In this document: positions 25,147 to 34,300 of the stretch, one piece after another
Layout: each line of letters opens with the position of its first letter
How positions within the stretch are numbered: position 1 is the first letter of the stretch
From: an uncultured Planctomycetaceae bacterium
Lineage (GTDB): Bacteria > Planctomycetota > Planctomycetia > Pirellulales > Pirellulaceae
NCBI GenBank assembly: GCA_903863885.1
Contig: CAIPEB010000179.1
Coordinates: forward strand, 1-52,904
Direction: 5' to 3'
DNA: 52,904 nucleotides
The notes under the pieces: model-generated
The model's input: only the letters and a program-made list of their open reading frames with translations
Told to the model about the DNA's origin: nothing
Database searches by the model: none
Program-made: the position numbers and the translations under genes

Positions 25147-28065
25147 ATGGCATCCACATATCTGTTTCTGGCTATGCTGCTCGGTGCGGCAAGCCAAGCC
25201 GAGCTTGAACGGGACTTTCGGCAACCGCCGGATACCGCGAAGCCGTGGGCTTACTGGTGGTGGCTCAACGGCAATGTGAGTGAAGCATCGATTACGCGTG
25301 ATCTGGAAGCAATGAAGCGGCAGGGTTTCGGCGGGCTGCTGATGTTCGATGCCCGCGGCTACCACGACACGTACGTCCCCCCTCCCCCTTCACGCATGGA
25401 CTTCATGAGTCCCGAATGGCGCAAGCATCTGCATTTTGCGATGACTGAGGCGAACCGGCTTGGCCTCACCATGAGCATGAATCTCAGCAGTTGTGCCGGG
25501 ACACTCAAGGGGCCGTGGGATGTGGGTGACGAGGCTCCCAAGCGGCTGATATGGACTTCGGCGGTAGTTCAGGGCCCGCGACGGATCGACGTTGCACTGC
25601 GCCCGAAACAACCGCAGCGATTCTGGAATGCCGCAGTCGTGGCGGCAAAGCAGATCAGCGGCAATGCGCCCTCCGCAGCTTCCGAAGGAGAACTCGCACT
25701 CTCCGAAAATTGGCGCGACGCTCTCACCACACCCGATGGCAAGTCGAAGGTCGGCGAGGTCATCGACCTGACGGACAAAGTCGACTCGCAATCGCGATTG
25801 GTTTGGGATGTTCCGGAAGGAACCTGGACCCTGCTGCGATTCGCATACGAGGTAATGAGCGGCTACGAAAGCGATGTGGATGTGCTCGATCCCCGCGCGG
25901 TCGAATCCTATTTCACACGAATGGGCGAGACGGTCCGGCGGGATGCGGGGCCACTGGTTGGTAAGACGTTCACTCATTTCTACAGTGTGAGCTGGGAAGG
26001 CGCCGTTCCGACGTGGACCTCGGGTTTTGAAGATGACTTTGAAAAGTACCGCGGCTACAGCCTCAGGCCTTATCTGCCTGTGCTTGCAGGGATGACGGTA
26101 ACCAACGACGAAGTCACGCAGCGATTCGTCCGGGATTATGCTCGCTCGCTCAGCGATTGCTTCCTGCATAATTGCTACGGCAAGCTGCGCGACCTTTGCC
26201 ACAATGCGGGCCTGCAGATCCACTGCGAATCGGGCGGGCCTTGGGATCGCACCAAGCTCTTATTCACGCACGCGGACCAGTTCGCGTTTCTGGCACGCAA
26301 CGACATGCCGCAGTCGGAATTCTGGCATCCCTGGAAGAAGGACCGTCCGCAGAGCAACGCCAGACGGATCGCGATGACCGCGCACATCTACGGGAAGCCG
26401 CTTGCTTCCGCGGAAGCTTTTACGCACATGACGCTGCACTGGTCCGCGTATCCCGCGGTGCTCAAGCCGGCGGCGGATGCGGTCTTCTGCGACGGAATCA
26501 ATGCGTTTGTGTGGCATACGTTCAGCGCTTCTCCGGAGGAATTCGGCAAGCCGGGGATCGAGTACTTTGCCGGCACGCACTTGAATCCGAACGTAACGTG
26601 GTGGGAAGAGTCGCGGGCGTTTCTTCAGTACCTCGCCCGCTGTCAGTATCTGCTTCGACACGGGCAATTTGTGGCGGATGTATGTTGTTACACGAGCGAC
26701 CGCAATTACGAACGCTGGGGACGCAGCGAAAAATGGAGCGAGAAACCGAGTCTCGTGCTGCCTCGCGGCTATGCGTACGACCTGATTAACACGGAAGTGC
26801 TTTTGAATCGGGTGTCCGTGAAGGACGGTCGTCTGGTGCTGCCGGACGGCATGAGTTATGCGCTGCTGGTTATCGATCTCGAAGAGGAGGCCGTTGTTCC
26901 CGAGGTGTTGAAGAAAGTCCGCGATTTGACGCAACAGGGAGCAACGGTCGTGCTGGGTAAACGCCGACCCGACAGATCGCTCGGGCTCACCAATTATCCG
27001 GCCTCCGACCAGGAAGTTCGTCAATTGGCTGCCGAATTGTGGGAAGGAGAGCCCGCGACTGCGGTCGGAAAGGGCAAGAAGATCATATCGGGCAATCTGC
27101 AGGCGACGCTTGGTTCGGAGAATATCCGACCCGATTTTGTCGGTCCCTGGGACTACATTCATCGGCACAGCGATGAGGCTGATATCTATTACGTGTCAGG
27201 CACCGGCCGCGAGGAATGCCGGTTTCGAGTGGCGGGAAAGGAGCCGGAATTGTGGGATCCGGTTACGGGCGAATCTCGCGATGCGGTTTGTTATCGAAGC
27301 GATGCGGACGGTTACACCACGGTGCCGATCAATCTGCCGAAGAACGGATCAATGTTTGTCGTTTTCAGGAGGACGGCCTCGGCTCCGCACGTGACCGCCA
27401 TCCAAGCCGCACCGGACACCGTTGAGTTGCTCGGCCGCAAGAACGGACCAATCGTCGCGCGGATATGGAAACCGGGACGCTATGAATTTGTCGCGGGCGA
27501 GGATCAGAAGAGACTCCTGGAACTCGAATCGCTGCCCGAACCCGTCACTCTCGCGAAACCTTGGGAAGTGCACTTTGCCAAAGGCTGGGGAGCGCCTGAA
27601 ACGGCGACCTTCGAGCGGCTCGCGCCGTGGAACGAGAATTCCGATGAAGGCATCAGGTATTATTCGGGCAAGGCGACCTATCGCACGACGTTCGGTCTGG
27701 ACGAGCGGCAGGCATCGCAAGCCGTTCGGATCGATCTGGGCACGGTGAAGCACGTTGCTCAGGTTCGTGTAAACGGTACGGACCTGGGGATCGTGTGGAC
27801 GGATCCGTGGGCTGTTGATGCAACAGGCGTCGTGCGGCAGGGCGAAAACCAGCTTGAAATCGACGTGGTGAACCTGTGGGTGAATCGTCTGGTCGGCGAC
27901 GCGCGTCTGCCTGCGGAGAAGCGGTTCACAAAAACGAACGTGCCGCTCGACGCGAAGACTCCGGGTTATCGAGGGTACAACGCGGACGTTCCGCTTGAGC
28001 CCTCCGGACTGATCGGTCCCGTGCGATTGTTGTTCGGCGCGGATCGCGAAATGAAACTCGATTGA
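25147..28065 (+). CDS. Glycoside hydrolase family 106-like (alpha-L-rhamnosidase type)
   Basis: Exported enzyme of 972 residues with a short signal peptide (MASTYLFLAMLLGAASQA). The N-terminal DTAKPWAYWWWLNGNVS, followed by GFGGLLMFDARGYH, is the hallmark opening of GH106. The family inverts alpha-L-rhamnosidic bonds in plant and algal glycans. A large (beta/alpha)8 domain holds IHCESGGPWDR and ASAEAFTHMTLHW with candidate acidic residues. The C-terminus is a galactose-binding-like beta-sandwich ending in VDVVNLWVNRLVGD, as in other large GH106 and GH2-type enzymes. AAGGAG lies six bases before the ATG. The peptidase gene at 28091 follows after 25 bases and is likely co-transcribed. GHL10 is transcribed divergently from the same spacer. 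Confidence 0.85.
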   Translation: MASTYLFLAMLLGAASQAELERDFRQPPDTAKPWAYWWWLNGNVSEASITRDLEAMKRQGFGGLLMFDARGYHDTYVPPPPSRMDFMSPEWRKHLHFAMTEANRLGLTMSMNLSSCAGTLKGPWDVGDEAPKRLIWTSAVVQGPRRIDVALRPKQPQRFWNAAVVAAKQISGNAPSAASEGELALSENWRDALTTPDGKSKVGEVIDLTDKVDSQSRLVWDVPEGTWTLLRFAYEVMSGYESDVDVLDPRAVESYFTRMGETVRRDAGPLVGKTFTHFYSVSWEGAVPTWTSGFEDDFEKYRGYSLRPYLPVLAGMTVTNDEVTQRFVRDYARSLSDCFLHNCYGKLRDLCHNAGLQIHCESGGPWDRTKLLFTHADQFAFLARNDMPQSEFWHPWKKDRPQSNARRIAMTAHIYGKPLASAEAFTHMTLHWSAYPAVLKPAADAVFCDGINAFVWHTFSASPEEFGKPGIEYFAGTHLNPNVTWWEESRAFLQYLARCQYLLRHGQFVADVCCYTSDRNYERWGRSEKWSEKPSLVLPRGYAYDLINTEVLLNRVSVKDGRLVLPDGMSYALLVIDLEEEAVVPEVLKKVRDLTQQGATVVLGKRRPDRSLGLTNYPASDQEVRQLAAELWEGEPATAVGKGKKIISGNLQATLGSENIRPDFVGPWDYIHRHSDEADIYYVSGTGREECRFRVAGKEPELWDPVTGESRDAVCYRSDADGYTTVPINLPKNGSMFVVFRRTASAPHVTAIQAAPDTVELLGRKNGPIVARIWKPGRYEFVAGEDQKRLLELESLPEPVTLAKPWEVHFAKGWGAPETATFERLAPWNENSDEGIRYYSGKATYRTTFGLDERQASQAVRIDLGTVKHVAQVRVNGTDLGIVWTDPWAVDATGVVRQGENQLEIDVVNLWVNRLVGDARLPAEKRFTKTNVPLDAKTPGYRGYNADVPLEPSGLIGPVRLLFGADREMKLD

Positions 28066-28090
28066 AGCAGCCGTTTGCAGGAGTCCGTGT

Positions 28091-28963
28091 GTGGCGTGGT
28101 GGTTCGTACCGTTGGCGTGCTGGGGATTTGTCGGCGCGGCCTGTTCGACGGGCGAGGTATGCGCGCCGCCGGCTGAACTCAAGTTGGCCCCGATCTACAC
28201 CAAGTACATCAGCGCGGACGGATACCCGATTGTGGCTTCGGCTCGCGTGAATGACTTTGCCCTGAAAGAGGCTGCGTATCTTGTCAATGCGATGCTCGGT
28301 CATCGTCCGGAAGTGCGTAAAGCGATGATTGCGAGCGGTTCGCGGATGTGTGTCCTGGCTTACAGCGAGTTCACCACGGACTTGCCCGAATTCGCCTGGC
28401 TGAAGCCGAGAGATTACTGGGACGCTCGCGCTCGCGGGACAGGCGGAAGCGACACGGATCCGTATTGTTCATGCGGCGAGGAGAACCTGCTCGGCTACCC
28501 GGGTGATCCGTATCCCACGGAATGCATCCTGATTCACGAGTTCGCGCACAACATTCACCTGCGCGGCATGGTTCGGGTCGATGCGACGTTCGATGGCCGG
28601 TTGCGCGCGGCTTATGATCGCGCGATGAAGGCGGGCCGCTGGAAAGGAAAGTACGCGGCAAGCAATCATCATGAGTTCTTCGCGGAGGGAGCGCAGTCGT
28701 GGTTCGACAACAACCGCGAGTTCGATATGGACCACAACCATGTGAATACTCGCGACGAACTGCTGGAGTATGAACCCGATCTAGCGGCGCTGTGCCGGGA
28801 AGTGTTCGGCGGCGAAGCGATGCGATATAGCAGGCCGGCAACGCGACTGCAGGGGCACCTGGAGGGCTACGATCCGTCGAAGTCACCGACGTTCGCGTGG
28901 CCGGAGCGGCTGCGCGGAGTCATCGAAGGTATTAGGGCCGAAGCGGGCAGTTCAGAGAAGTGA
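28091..28963 (+). CDS. Secreted gluzincin-type metallopeptidase-like protein
   Basis: Exported protein of 290 residues with a hydrophobic leader ending near GFVGAAC, a poor lipobox. H149-E150-F-A-H153 (HEFAHNIH) is a zinc-binding HExxH, and E195 in HHEFFAEG about 46 residues later is the likely third ligand, the gluzincin layout. A similar HExxH...EFFAE pair occurs in the protein encoded at 41328. The GTG start at 28091 has GGAG upstream and lies 25 bases after the GH106 stop, so the two genes form an operon. Metal binding is well supported; peptide hydrolysis and substrate are inferred. I cannot assign a MEROPS family. Confidence 0.75.
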   Translation: MAWWFVPLACWGFVGAACSTGEVCAPPAELKLAPIYTKYISADGYPIVASARVNDFALKEAAYLVNAMLGHRPEVRKAMIASGSRMCVLAYSEFTTDLPEFAWLKPRDYWDARARGTGGSDTDPYCSCGEENLLGYPGDPYPTECILIHEFAHNIHLRGMVRVDATFDGRLRAAYDRAMKAGRWKGKYAASNHHEFFAEGAQSWFDNNREFDMDHNHVNTRDELLEYEPDLAALCREVFGGEAMRYSRPATRLQGHLEGYDPSKSPTFAWPERLRGVIEGIRAEAGSSEK

Positions 28964-28995
28964 GCGACCGCGCTGCCCTAGAAGGGGTTTTGAAA

Positions 28996-29099
28996 TTCAC
29001 TCGCCCCTTGGGAGAGTCGGCCCGTTAGGGCCGGAGAGGGGGGATTACCCCTCCCCGGACGCTTTCGCGTCCGACCCTCGCGCATTGCAGGAGGGTGAA
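28996..29099. repeat. Multi-hairpin 105-bp dispersed element, copy A
   Basis: A 104-base element bounded by TTCAC and GTGAA termini, between the convergent metallopeptidase and AIM24 genes. It aligns over its whole length to 52799-52904. Internal stems include CGGCCC/GGGCCG and GGACGC/GCGTCC, the latter perfect in both copies. It looks like a non-coding MITE-like or REP-like element. Confidence 0.85.
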
Positions 29100-29143
29100 T
29101 TGGATTTTTCAAACACGTTCTTAAGCCGCTCTGCTGCTCGTTA

Positions 29144-29815
29144 TCAATCCTTTTTCGCTTTCTGGCGGCGAAACGGGAATACCCAGTTCGCCAAAGTAAC
29201 AGGGCTGCGCGACTGGATCCACACGCGGCCGTTGCCGGTGAACTTCAGCAGCAATTGGTCTGAAAACAGGAACGAGCGGATGCGCCGGGCGCGCGTGAGC
29301 TGGTACTGCAGCGTCGGTTCCCAGGCGACCGCAAAGCCGTTGTCGACCGTGTAGGAGCCGCGAACTTCGATTTCCTCCACGGCGCCGTAGGCGCTGAAGA
29401 AGAGCAGGCCGTCGCCGGTGAGACGCAGCACAAACAGGCCCTCGTTGAGCAGACCCTTCAATCCCTGGTAGTTGCTTTCGCATCGGACGCCTTCGACGGA
29501 GGCAAGGTAAGCGCCCCGTTCGAGGAACAGTTCAGAGTTCTTCAGATGATACGGCACGATATCTCCCGCGCATCCGGGCGCAAAAGCAATCGTGGCGGGT
29601 GCGCCTTCAGCCGTGTACGTGTTCTGAAAAAAACTCTCGCCGGCGAGCACGGCCCTCTTGAGTCCGGAAAGAACGCCGCCGCGGGTTGACGTCTCGGTCC
29701 GGACCGGGCCTTCCATCCAGGCCATGGCGCCTGCCTCGGCGACGATACGCTCGCCTGCATCAAGCGATACTTCCAACATGCTGAAGCTTGGTTGACACTG
29801 GATTTCGTATTGCAT
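29144..29815 (-). CDS. AIM24 family protein, third of three tandem copies
   Basis: Protein of 223 residues in the AIM24/TIGR00266 family, which adopts a TRAP-like beta fold and occurs in bacteria and mitochondria. Its hallmark segments are VAEAGAMAWMEGPV, GESFFQNTYTA, FAPGCAGDIVPY and VRGSYTVDNGFAVAWEPTLQ, followed by LLLKFTGNGRVWIQSRSP. There is no signal peptide or membrane helix. In yeast AIM24 affects inner-membrane organisation; the bacterial role is unknown. The ATG lies only two bases after the previous gene's stop, so the three genes are translationally coupled. The C-terminus (RRQKAKKD) is basic, unlike the other two copies. Confidence 0.85.
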   Translation of the reverse strand: MQYEIQCQPSFSMLEVSLDAGERIVAEAGAMAWMEGPVRTETSTRGGVLSGLKRAVLAGESFFQNTYTAEGAPATIAFAPGCAGDIVPYHLKNSELFLERGAYLASVEGVRCESNYQGLKGLLNEGLFVLRLTGDGLLFFSAYGAVEEIEVRGSYTVDNGFAVAWEPTLQYQLTRARRIRSFLFSDQLLLKFTGNGRVWIQSRSPVTLANWVFPFRRQKAKKD

Positions 29816-29817
29816 GG

Positions 29818-30504
29818 CTATTCTCGTTCCGGCAACTTGGGGCCGAGATACTTGCCCAGGCGTTCGGGATTATGCGACTGGAGAATGACCTTCCCGCGTC
29901 CTGAGATCCTCATCACGAATCCTTCGCCGGTCAGAAAGGTCTGCATCCAGCCGCCTCCGACCTTGTCGATCGTGTAGGTGAGACCTTCGGTGAACGCGAC
30001 GAGATGGCCCGTATCAATGATCAATGAATCCGTCACTTCGAGTTGCGAAATCTGGCCGAAGGCGGAGACGAGCAGCGGTCCTGTTCCGTGCGCCTTGACG
30101 AACATCAGCGACTCGCCGGAAACGAATCCCCGCAGGCCCTGGAATTCGGTGTCGAGGGCCACTTCGGCGCCCGAGCCCAGGTAGCTGCCCCCGGTGCAAA
30201 GCCAACCCTGTTCCGGCGTGACATCGATGCGATGGACGCTGCCCAGGTGCGTCGGGGCCAGGCCCACTTCGCCCGGTTGGGAATCCAGGACGCGGTAGGT
30301 CGAGAAGAAGAAAGTATTGCCGGCCAGCATCCGTTTCAGCCCGCTCAATATTCCGCCCTGGCCGCGGCTCTTCGTCGTGACATCGATATCCACGTTGCTC
30401 GACGATCGATACAGAGCACCCGCCTCCGAGACAAACTCCTCGCCCGGATTCAGGTGGACCACCGCCACGGAAAAAACGCCTTGTTCACGCACGTCGATCT
30501 TCAC
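29818..30504 (-). CDS. AIM24 family protein, second of three tandem copies
   Basis: Protein of 228 residues with the same AIM24 segments as its neighbours: FVSEAGALYRSSSN, GNTFFFSTYRV, TGGSYLGSG, TDSLIIDTGHLVAFTEGLTY and VMRISGRGKVILQSHNPERL. It differs in having KSRGQGGILSGLKRML, like copy 3 (RGGVLSGLKRAVL), where copy 1 has a different loop. The GTG start has GGAG about eight bases upstream and lies 15 bases after copy 1. Such copies may form a mixed oligomer, which is inference. Confidence 0.85.
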   Translation of the reverse strand: MKIDVREQGVFSVAVVHLNPGEEFVSEAGALYRSSSNVDIDVTTKSRGQGGILSGLKRMLAGNTFFFSTYRVLDSQPGEVGLAPTHLGSVHRIDVTPEQGWLCTGGSYLGSGAEVALDTEFQGLRGFVSGESLMFVKAHGTGPLLVSAFGQISQLEVTDSLIIDTGHLVAFTEGLTYTIDKVGGGWMQTFLTGEGFVMRISGRGKVILQSHNPERLGKYLGPKLPERE

Positions 30505-30519
30505 GGTAACGTCTCCGAA

Positions 30520-31176
30520 TCAGCGGCAGAATGGACTCAACCATCGGACCAGCCCGCCGATATGACGCGTCTGCAGATAGATCCGGCCGTTGCCGGTGAA
30601 TGACATGACCAGCCCTTCACCCGAAAACAGGGTCTGCTTGACGCCGCCCATGCCGCTGATTGTGTAGTCCAGCGTCGGCTCCCAGGCCACAACGTGACCC
30701 GTATCCACTTTGAACTCGCCGCGAACCTCCCGTTCCACAACGCCTCCGTAGGCAGTGAAGAAGAGCGGCCCGGTTCCCTGGCACTGAAGCACGAAGGCTC
30801 CCTCGCCCGAGAACATCGACTTCCAGCCGCCGAATCGCGTGGAAATCTGAACGCGAGGATCGCAGGCCAGAAACGAACCCGCAGTCAGCAGCATCTGGCT
30901 GCCGTGCAATTCCCTGCAGACGATCGACCCGGGGTACATCGGCGCCAGGCTTACGAAACCGGTGGTCGACGCGCGATATTCGCTGAGAAACAGCGACTGG
31001 CCGCCCAACAGTTTGCGGGCAACCGCCGGTCCCCAACCGCCGACCATCTGGGCCTTCACGTCCATGTCGGAACTCATGAAGCTCATCGAACCGCTCTCGA
31101 CGAGCATCGAATCGCCCGGATTAAACGCCAGCGTCACGTTGGCCTGATCCGGATTGCCGCGGATCTGATATTCCAT
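30520..31176 (-). CDS. AIM24 family protein, first of three tandem copies
   Basis: Protein of 218 residues and promoter-proximal in the three-gene operon. AIM24 signatures include MLVESGSMSFMSSDMDVKAQ, GGQSLFLSEYRA, FVSLAPMYPGSIVCREL, VDTGHVVAWEPTLDYTI and SGEGLVMSFTGNGRIYLQTR. GAGAGG lies upstream of the ATG. Its C-terminus ends in LVRWLSPFCR, close to the LANWVFPFRR of copy 3, so copies 1 and 3 resemble each other here. The promoter is probably in the repeat-bearing gap at 31177-31362. Confidence 0.85.
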   Translation of the reverse strand: MEYQIRGNPDQANVTLAFNPGDSMLVESGSMSFMSSDMDVKAQMVGGWGPAVARKLLGGQSLFLSEYRASTTGFVSLAPMYPGSIVCRELHGSQMLLTAGSFLACDPRVQISTRFGGWKSMFSGEGAFVLQCQGTGPLFFTAYGGVVEREVRGEFKVDTGHVVAWEPTLDYTISGMGGVKQTLFSGEGLVMSFTGNGRIYLQTRHIGGLVRWLSPFCR

Positions 31177-31276
31177 CGCATCGCCTCTCGCGGAAAGAAG
31201 TCATGACCAATGCGGGAAATTAGATCACAGGCTCGCACGGGCCAAAAGAGCAGACGCGACAATTGCGCGCGGAGAA

Positions 31277-31297
31277 GAGGCCGCGGATGGAACACGG
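31277..31297. repeat. CCGCGGAT-type dispersed motif
   Basis: GAGGCCGCGGATGGAACACGG. It matches the motif at 16886-16916, with GAGGCC leading in both. The heptamer array starts about 35 bases further on. Confidence 0.5.
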
Positions 31298-31330
31298 TCG
31301 CCGGTAGTCGGACGGATACTCGTCTTCCTC

Positions 31331-31357
31331 CGGACTCCGGACTCCGGACTCCGGACT
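31331..31357. repeat. Heptamer tandem repeat (CGGACTC, nearly 4 copies)
   Basis: CGGACTC repeats at 31331, 31338 and 31345, followed by a six-base CGGACT at 31352. It lies five bases before the end of the DUF6259 gene. Heptamer arrays of this kind resemble the short tandem repeats known from other bacterial phyla. Confidence 0.9.
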
Positions 31358-31362
31358 GCTCC

Positions 31363-34300
31363 CTACTGCTTCGTCTGTACCACCAGACAGCCGACGTCTT
31401 GGGGGCCGAGGTCCGTGGACAGGATCGCGGTTTGCGCGTCGATGCGGATTTCGGCGGGGTGCCGGTGCCATTCGTCGGAGTAGGAGTTGTTCGCCGCGTG
31501 CGGGACTCGCAGGACGGGGCCGCGGATGGTGCGGTGCCGTGAGTTGTAGAGCGTGTAAACGGTCTTGCCGTTTGTGCGAAAGGCGTTGGCGAATACTCCG
31601 GGCACTTCGGTGGGCACGAGTGGCGATGGCTGCAGGCCCGTGAAGGCGTCCTTGTGTTTGCGCAGCAGAGCGTGGCACTGGCGAATGGCCTGCCGCGTCT
31701 CGGGCTCGAACCACTCGTCGGCCTTTCCCTCCAGCCAGATCGCTTCGCCGTTGAAAAAGACCCATTTCACGCCGGTCGCCCAACTGCCCGTGGGTTTGTC
31801 GCAGACCAGAATCTCGATGGTCTTGAAATCCGGGAAAGCGAAACGGGCCATGTTCAGCGGAACGGCGGACCGGGAATGCAGAGAGCTGGACATGGCATAA
31901 GTGAAACTGCCGTCCTGGTTCTGCGTGGTGACATCCACAGGCGTTTCTTCGGTGTACAGCGCGACGTTCGGTCGAGCCTGATCCATGCTCTGCCGCACTC
32001 GACGGGTCGTGTCCCGTTCCGTCGCGACGCAATAGCTCGGAACCGCATGGCCGTGCTGGTCCGACCAGCAGTCCTTCTCGACGTTCGAAAAACCGAACTG
32101 GTCCAGATACATGCCGTCGACATTCAGCTCGCGGATCTTCGTCGCGTAGGTGGAGGCCTGCACTTCACTCCATGCCGGCGGCGCCGGGCAGATCATCATC
32201 TCGGTAGACTCGGGCCAGTAAACAGGGGCTTTGCGTGAGTCGATCAGCTGCCACGACTTGCCGAATTTCTGGCCGAGCAGTCCCTGCTCTTCGAGCAGAT
32301 AGCCCTCGATGTAGAGGCCGACGGGGATCCTCTGGATTTGCACTCCCGATATCGCGCCCCTCAGGGCTTCCTGCCCGCCCTTCAGTGCTTCGTAGGGAGA
32401 CTTGTCGCCCGTCCGTCCATAGATCCGTCCAAGGCCGGGGTAGTATCCCCAATCGAACAGGTGCAGATAGTCCATGCCTCCGAATTCGCGGCGAGCTTCT
32501 TCGACTGCACTGTTGAGATTCAACTCGCCTTTGTCCGCATCGTAGAGCGGGTCCCACGTCCAGAGAAACCGCTGACGAAAGTTGAACACCTCGCGGAACC
32601 AGGGCTTTCGCGGCGATGCGGGCTTGTTCCAGGAAGACATCCAGTTCCGATAGGCTTCGAGGCCGCGATGCCAGTCCCCGTCGGTGAGCTTCACGATTGC
32701 AGGGGCCGCGGAGAGCGTTGCGCCCGGTTCGAGTTTCTGGTCCGGATACTCCACGCCGAGCGTGAACTGCTCCTGGTCCTTTTCGAGACGGTAATACTTG
32801 CGAAGGCAGTCCGTGTCCAAAGTGCGTAAACTCAGGCCATGGCCTGCTTCGGGACAGAACGTGTCGAGAAACTGCACGGGAAACAATCCGCAGTAACGCT
32901 CTCGAAACGAAGCGGGCCCGCTTTCCAGCACGCTGCCGCGCCGCGGAACCAGATAGAAACTCGGTTGCCCCGAACTGCTCAGCCGGTAAGGCCCGATGCG
33001 AGGCGATTCCAGCATCACGGTATGCTGAGTTGTGCCGCTGTTCTTAACACAGGCGTCGATGCGCAGGCTGTCAGCCCCTGGCTGAGAGACCCGTAAGCCC
33101 AGCGCAAGTCCATGCATTTCTTCCGAAGAAAACCACGCGAGTGAATCGTCCTTTTCGCGATTTGCCGATGGATTTTCGGCAATTCTCTGGAGTTTATCGA
33201 CCGCAACCGATTGCCCGTCGACCTTCAAGCCGATCAGCGGCTGCCGGCCGGACAGCAGGTTCGAAGTCGCGTCACTCGTATCCGAAATGCTCTCGAGAAA
33301 AGGCAGACCGTTGTCGGCAAGTCGAAATGCCAATGACGCGGATCGTTGTCGGGCAGCGGGATTTGCCCGAAGCCACAGAAGGTCGTTCTCGAGCGAGTCC
33401 GGGAACCTGCGTTCGGACGACGGATGCAGTGTGATGCCCGCGACGGCAAACGCTCCTTGTCGCGTGTCGTCCTGCAGAGTCAGGAACTTGATAGTCTTCT
33501 TCGGCTCCGCGGCGAGCACGAGCATTTGCGGGCCGGCGACAACGCCGAAGCGGCGCGTCACGACGTTCATCGGAAGGCAATCGTCTCGCGTTCCGTCGGT
33601 GTACTCCACGCTCATGCGGAATCGATCGACGTCCTTTATTGCGCGGAGTTTTCCTTCGCCGAAGACCGGTTCATCGTTGCCATTGAAGGCGGCCAGGAGG
33701 AGGACGTAAATCTCCGACGCTGTTGCATTCACGGGAAATTGCAGTCGCTGTTTCTCACTGAGTCGAGTGGACGCGAGATCGCTCGGCCTTTGAGCCAAAC
33801 GCAACGGTATTCCCTCGACCGTCACCTCGGTCGAAGAGAACCAATCGGAGAATACGAGGTGACGCTGCCAGTCGGAGCTGTCGGAGTTGACTGAGTTTTG
33901 AATCGAAACGGGTTGGTCGTCCTGGAATGCAGCACCCGGCTTCCAGGCAATCACGTCCAGGAGCGGGGTCGGGGTCCTAGTCTGCACGAACCGGATGTCC
34001 GACACCTCGAGCTTTGCCGGCGATGAGTCGGATTGAAGCTGGATCGCAATTCCGCGGATGGCGGGGACGGACTTGGCGAGTTGTCGAAGACTGACGTTCA
34101 GCGTGTGCCACCGTCCGTCGGACGTGAGTTCCGCGGATGCGATGGCTGAGGCATATCCGGGGGGCGCTGTCTTGTCGTCACCGAGGAGGCAGAGAAAGTA
34201 ATCGCCGGCGGAACTCGCGCCGGTGGCACGGTAGCGAACGGCCAGGTAGCGATAGTCGCGGCAGTTGATTGCGGACGACGGGTTCCACGACCACTTCATG

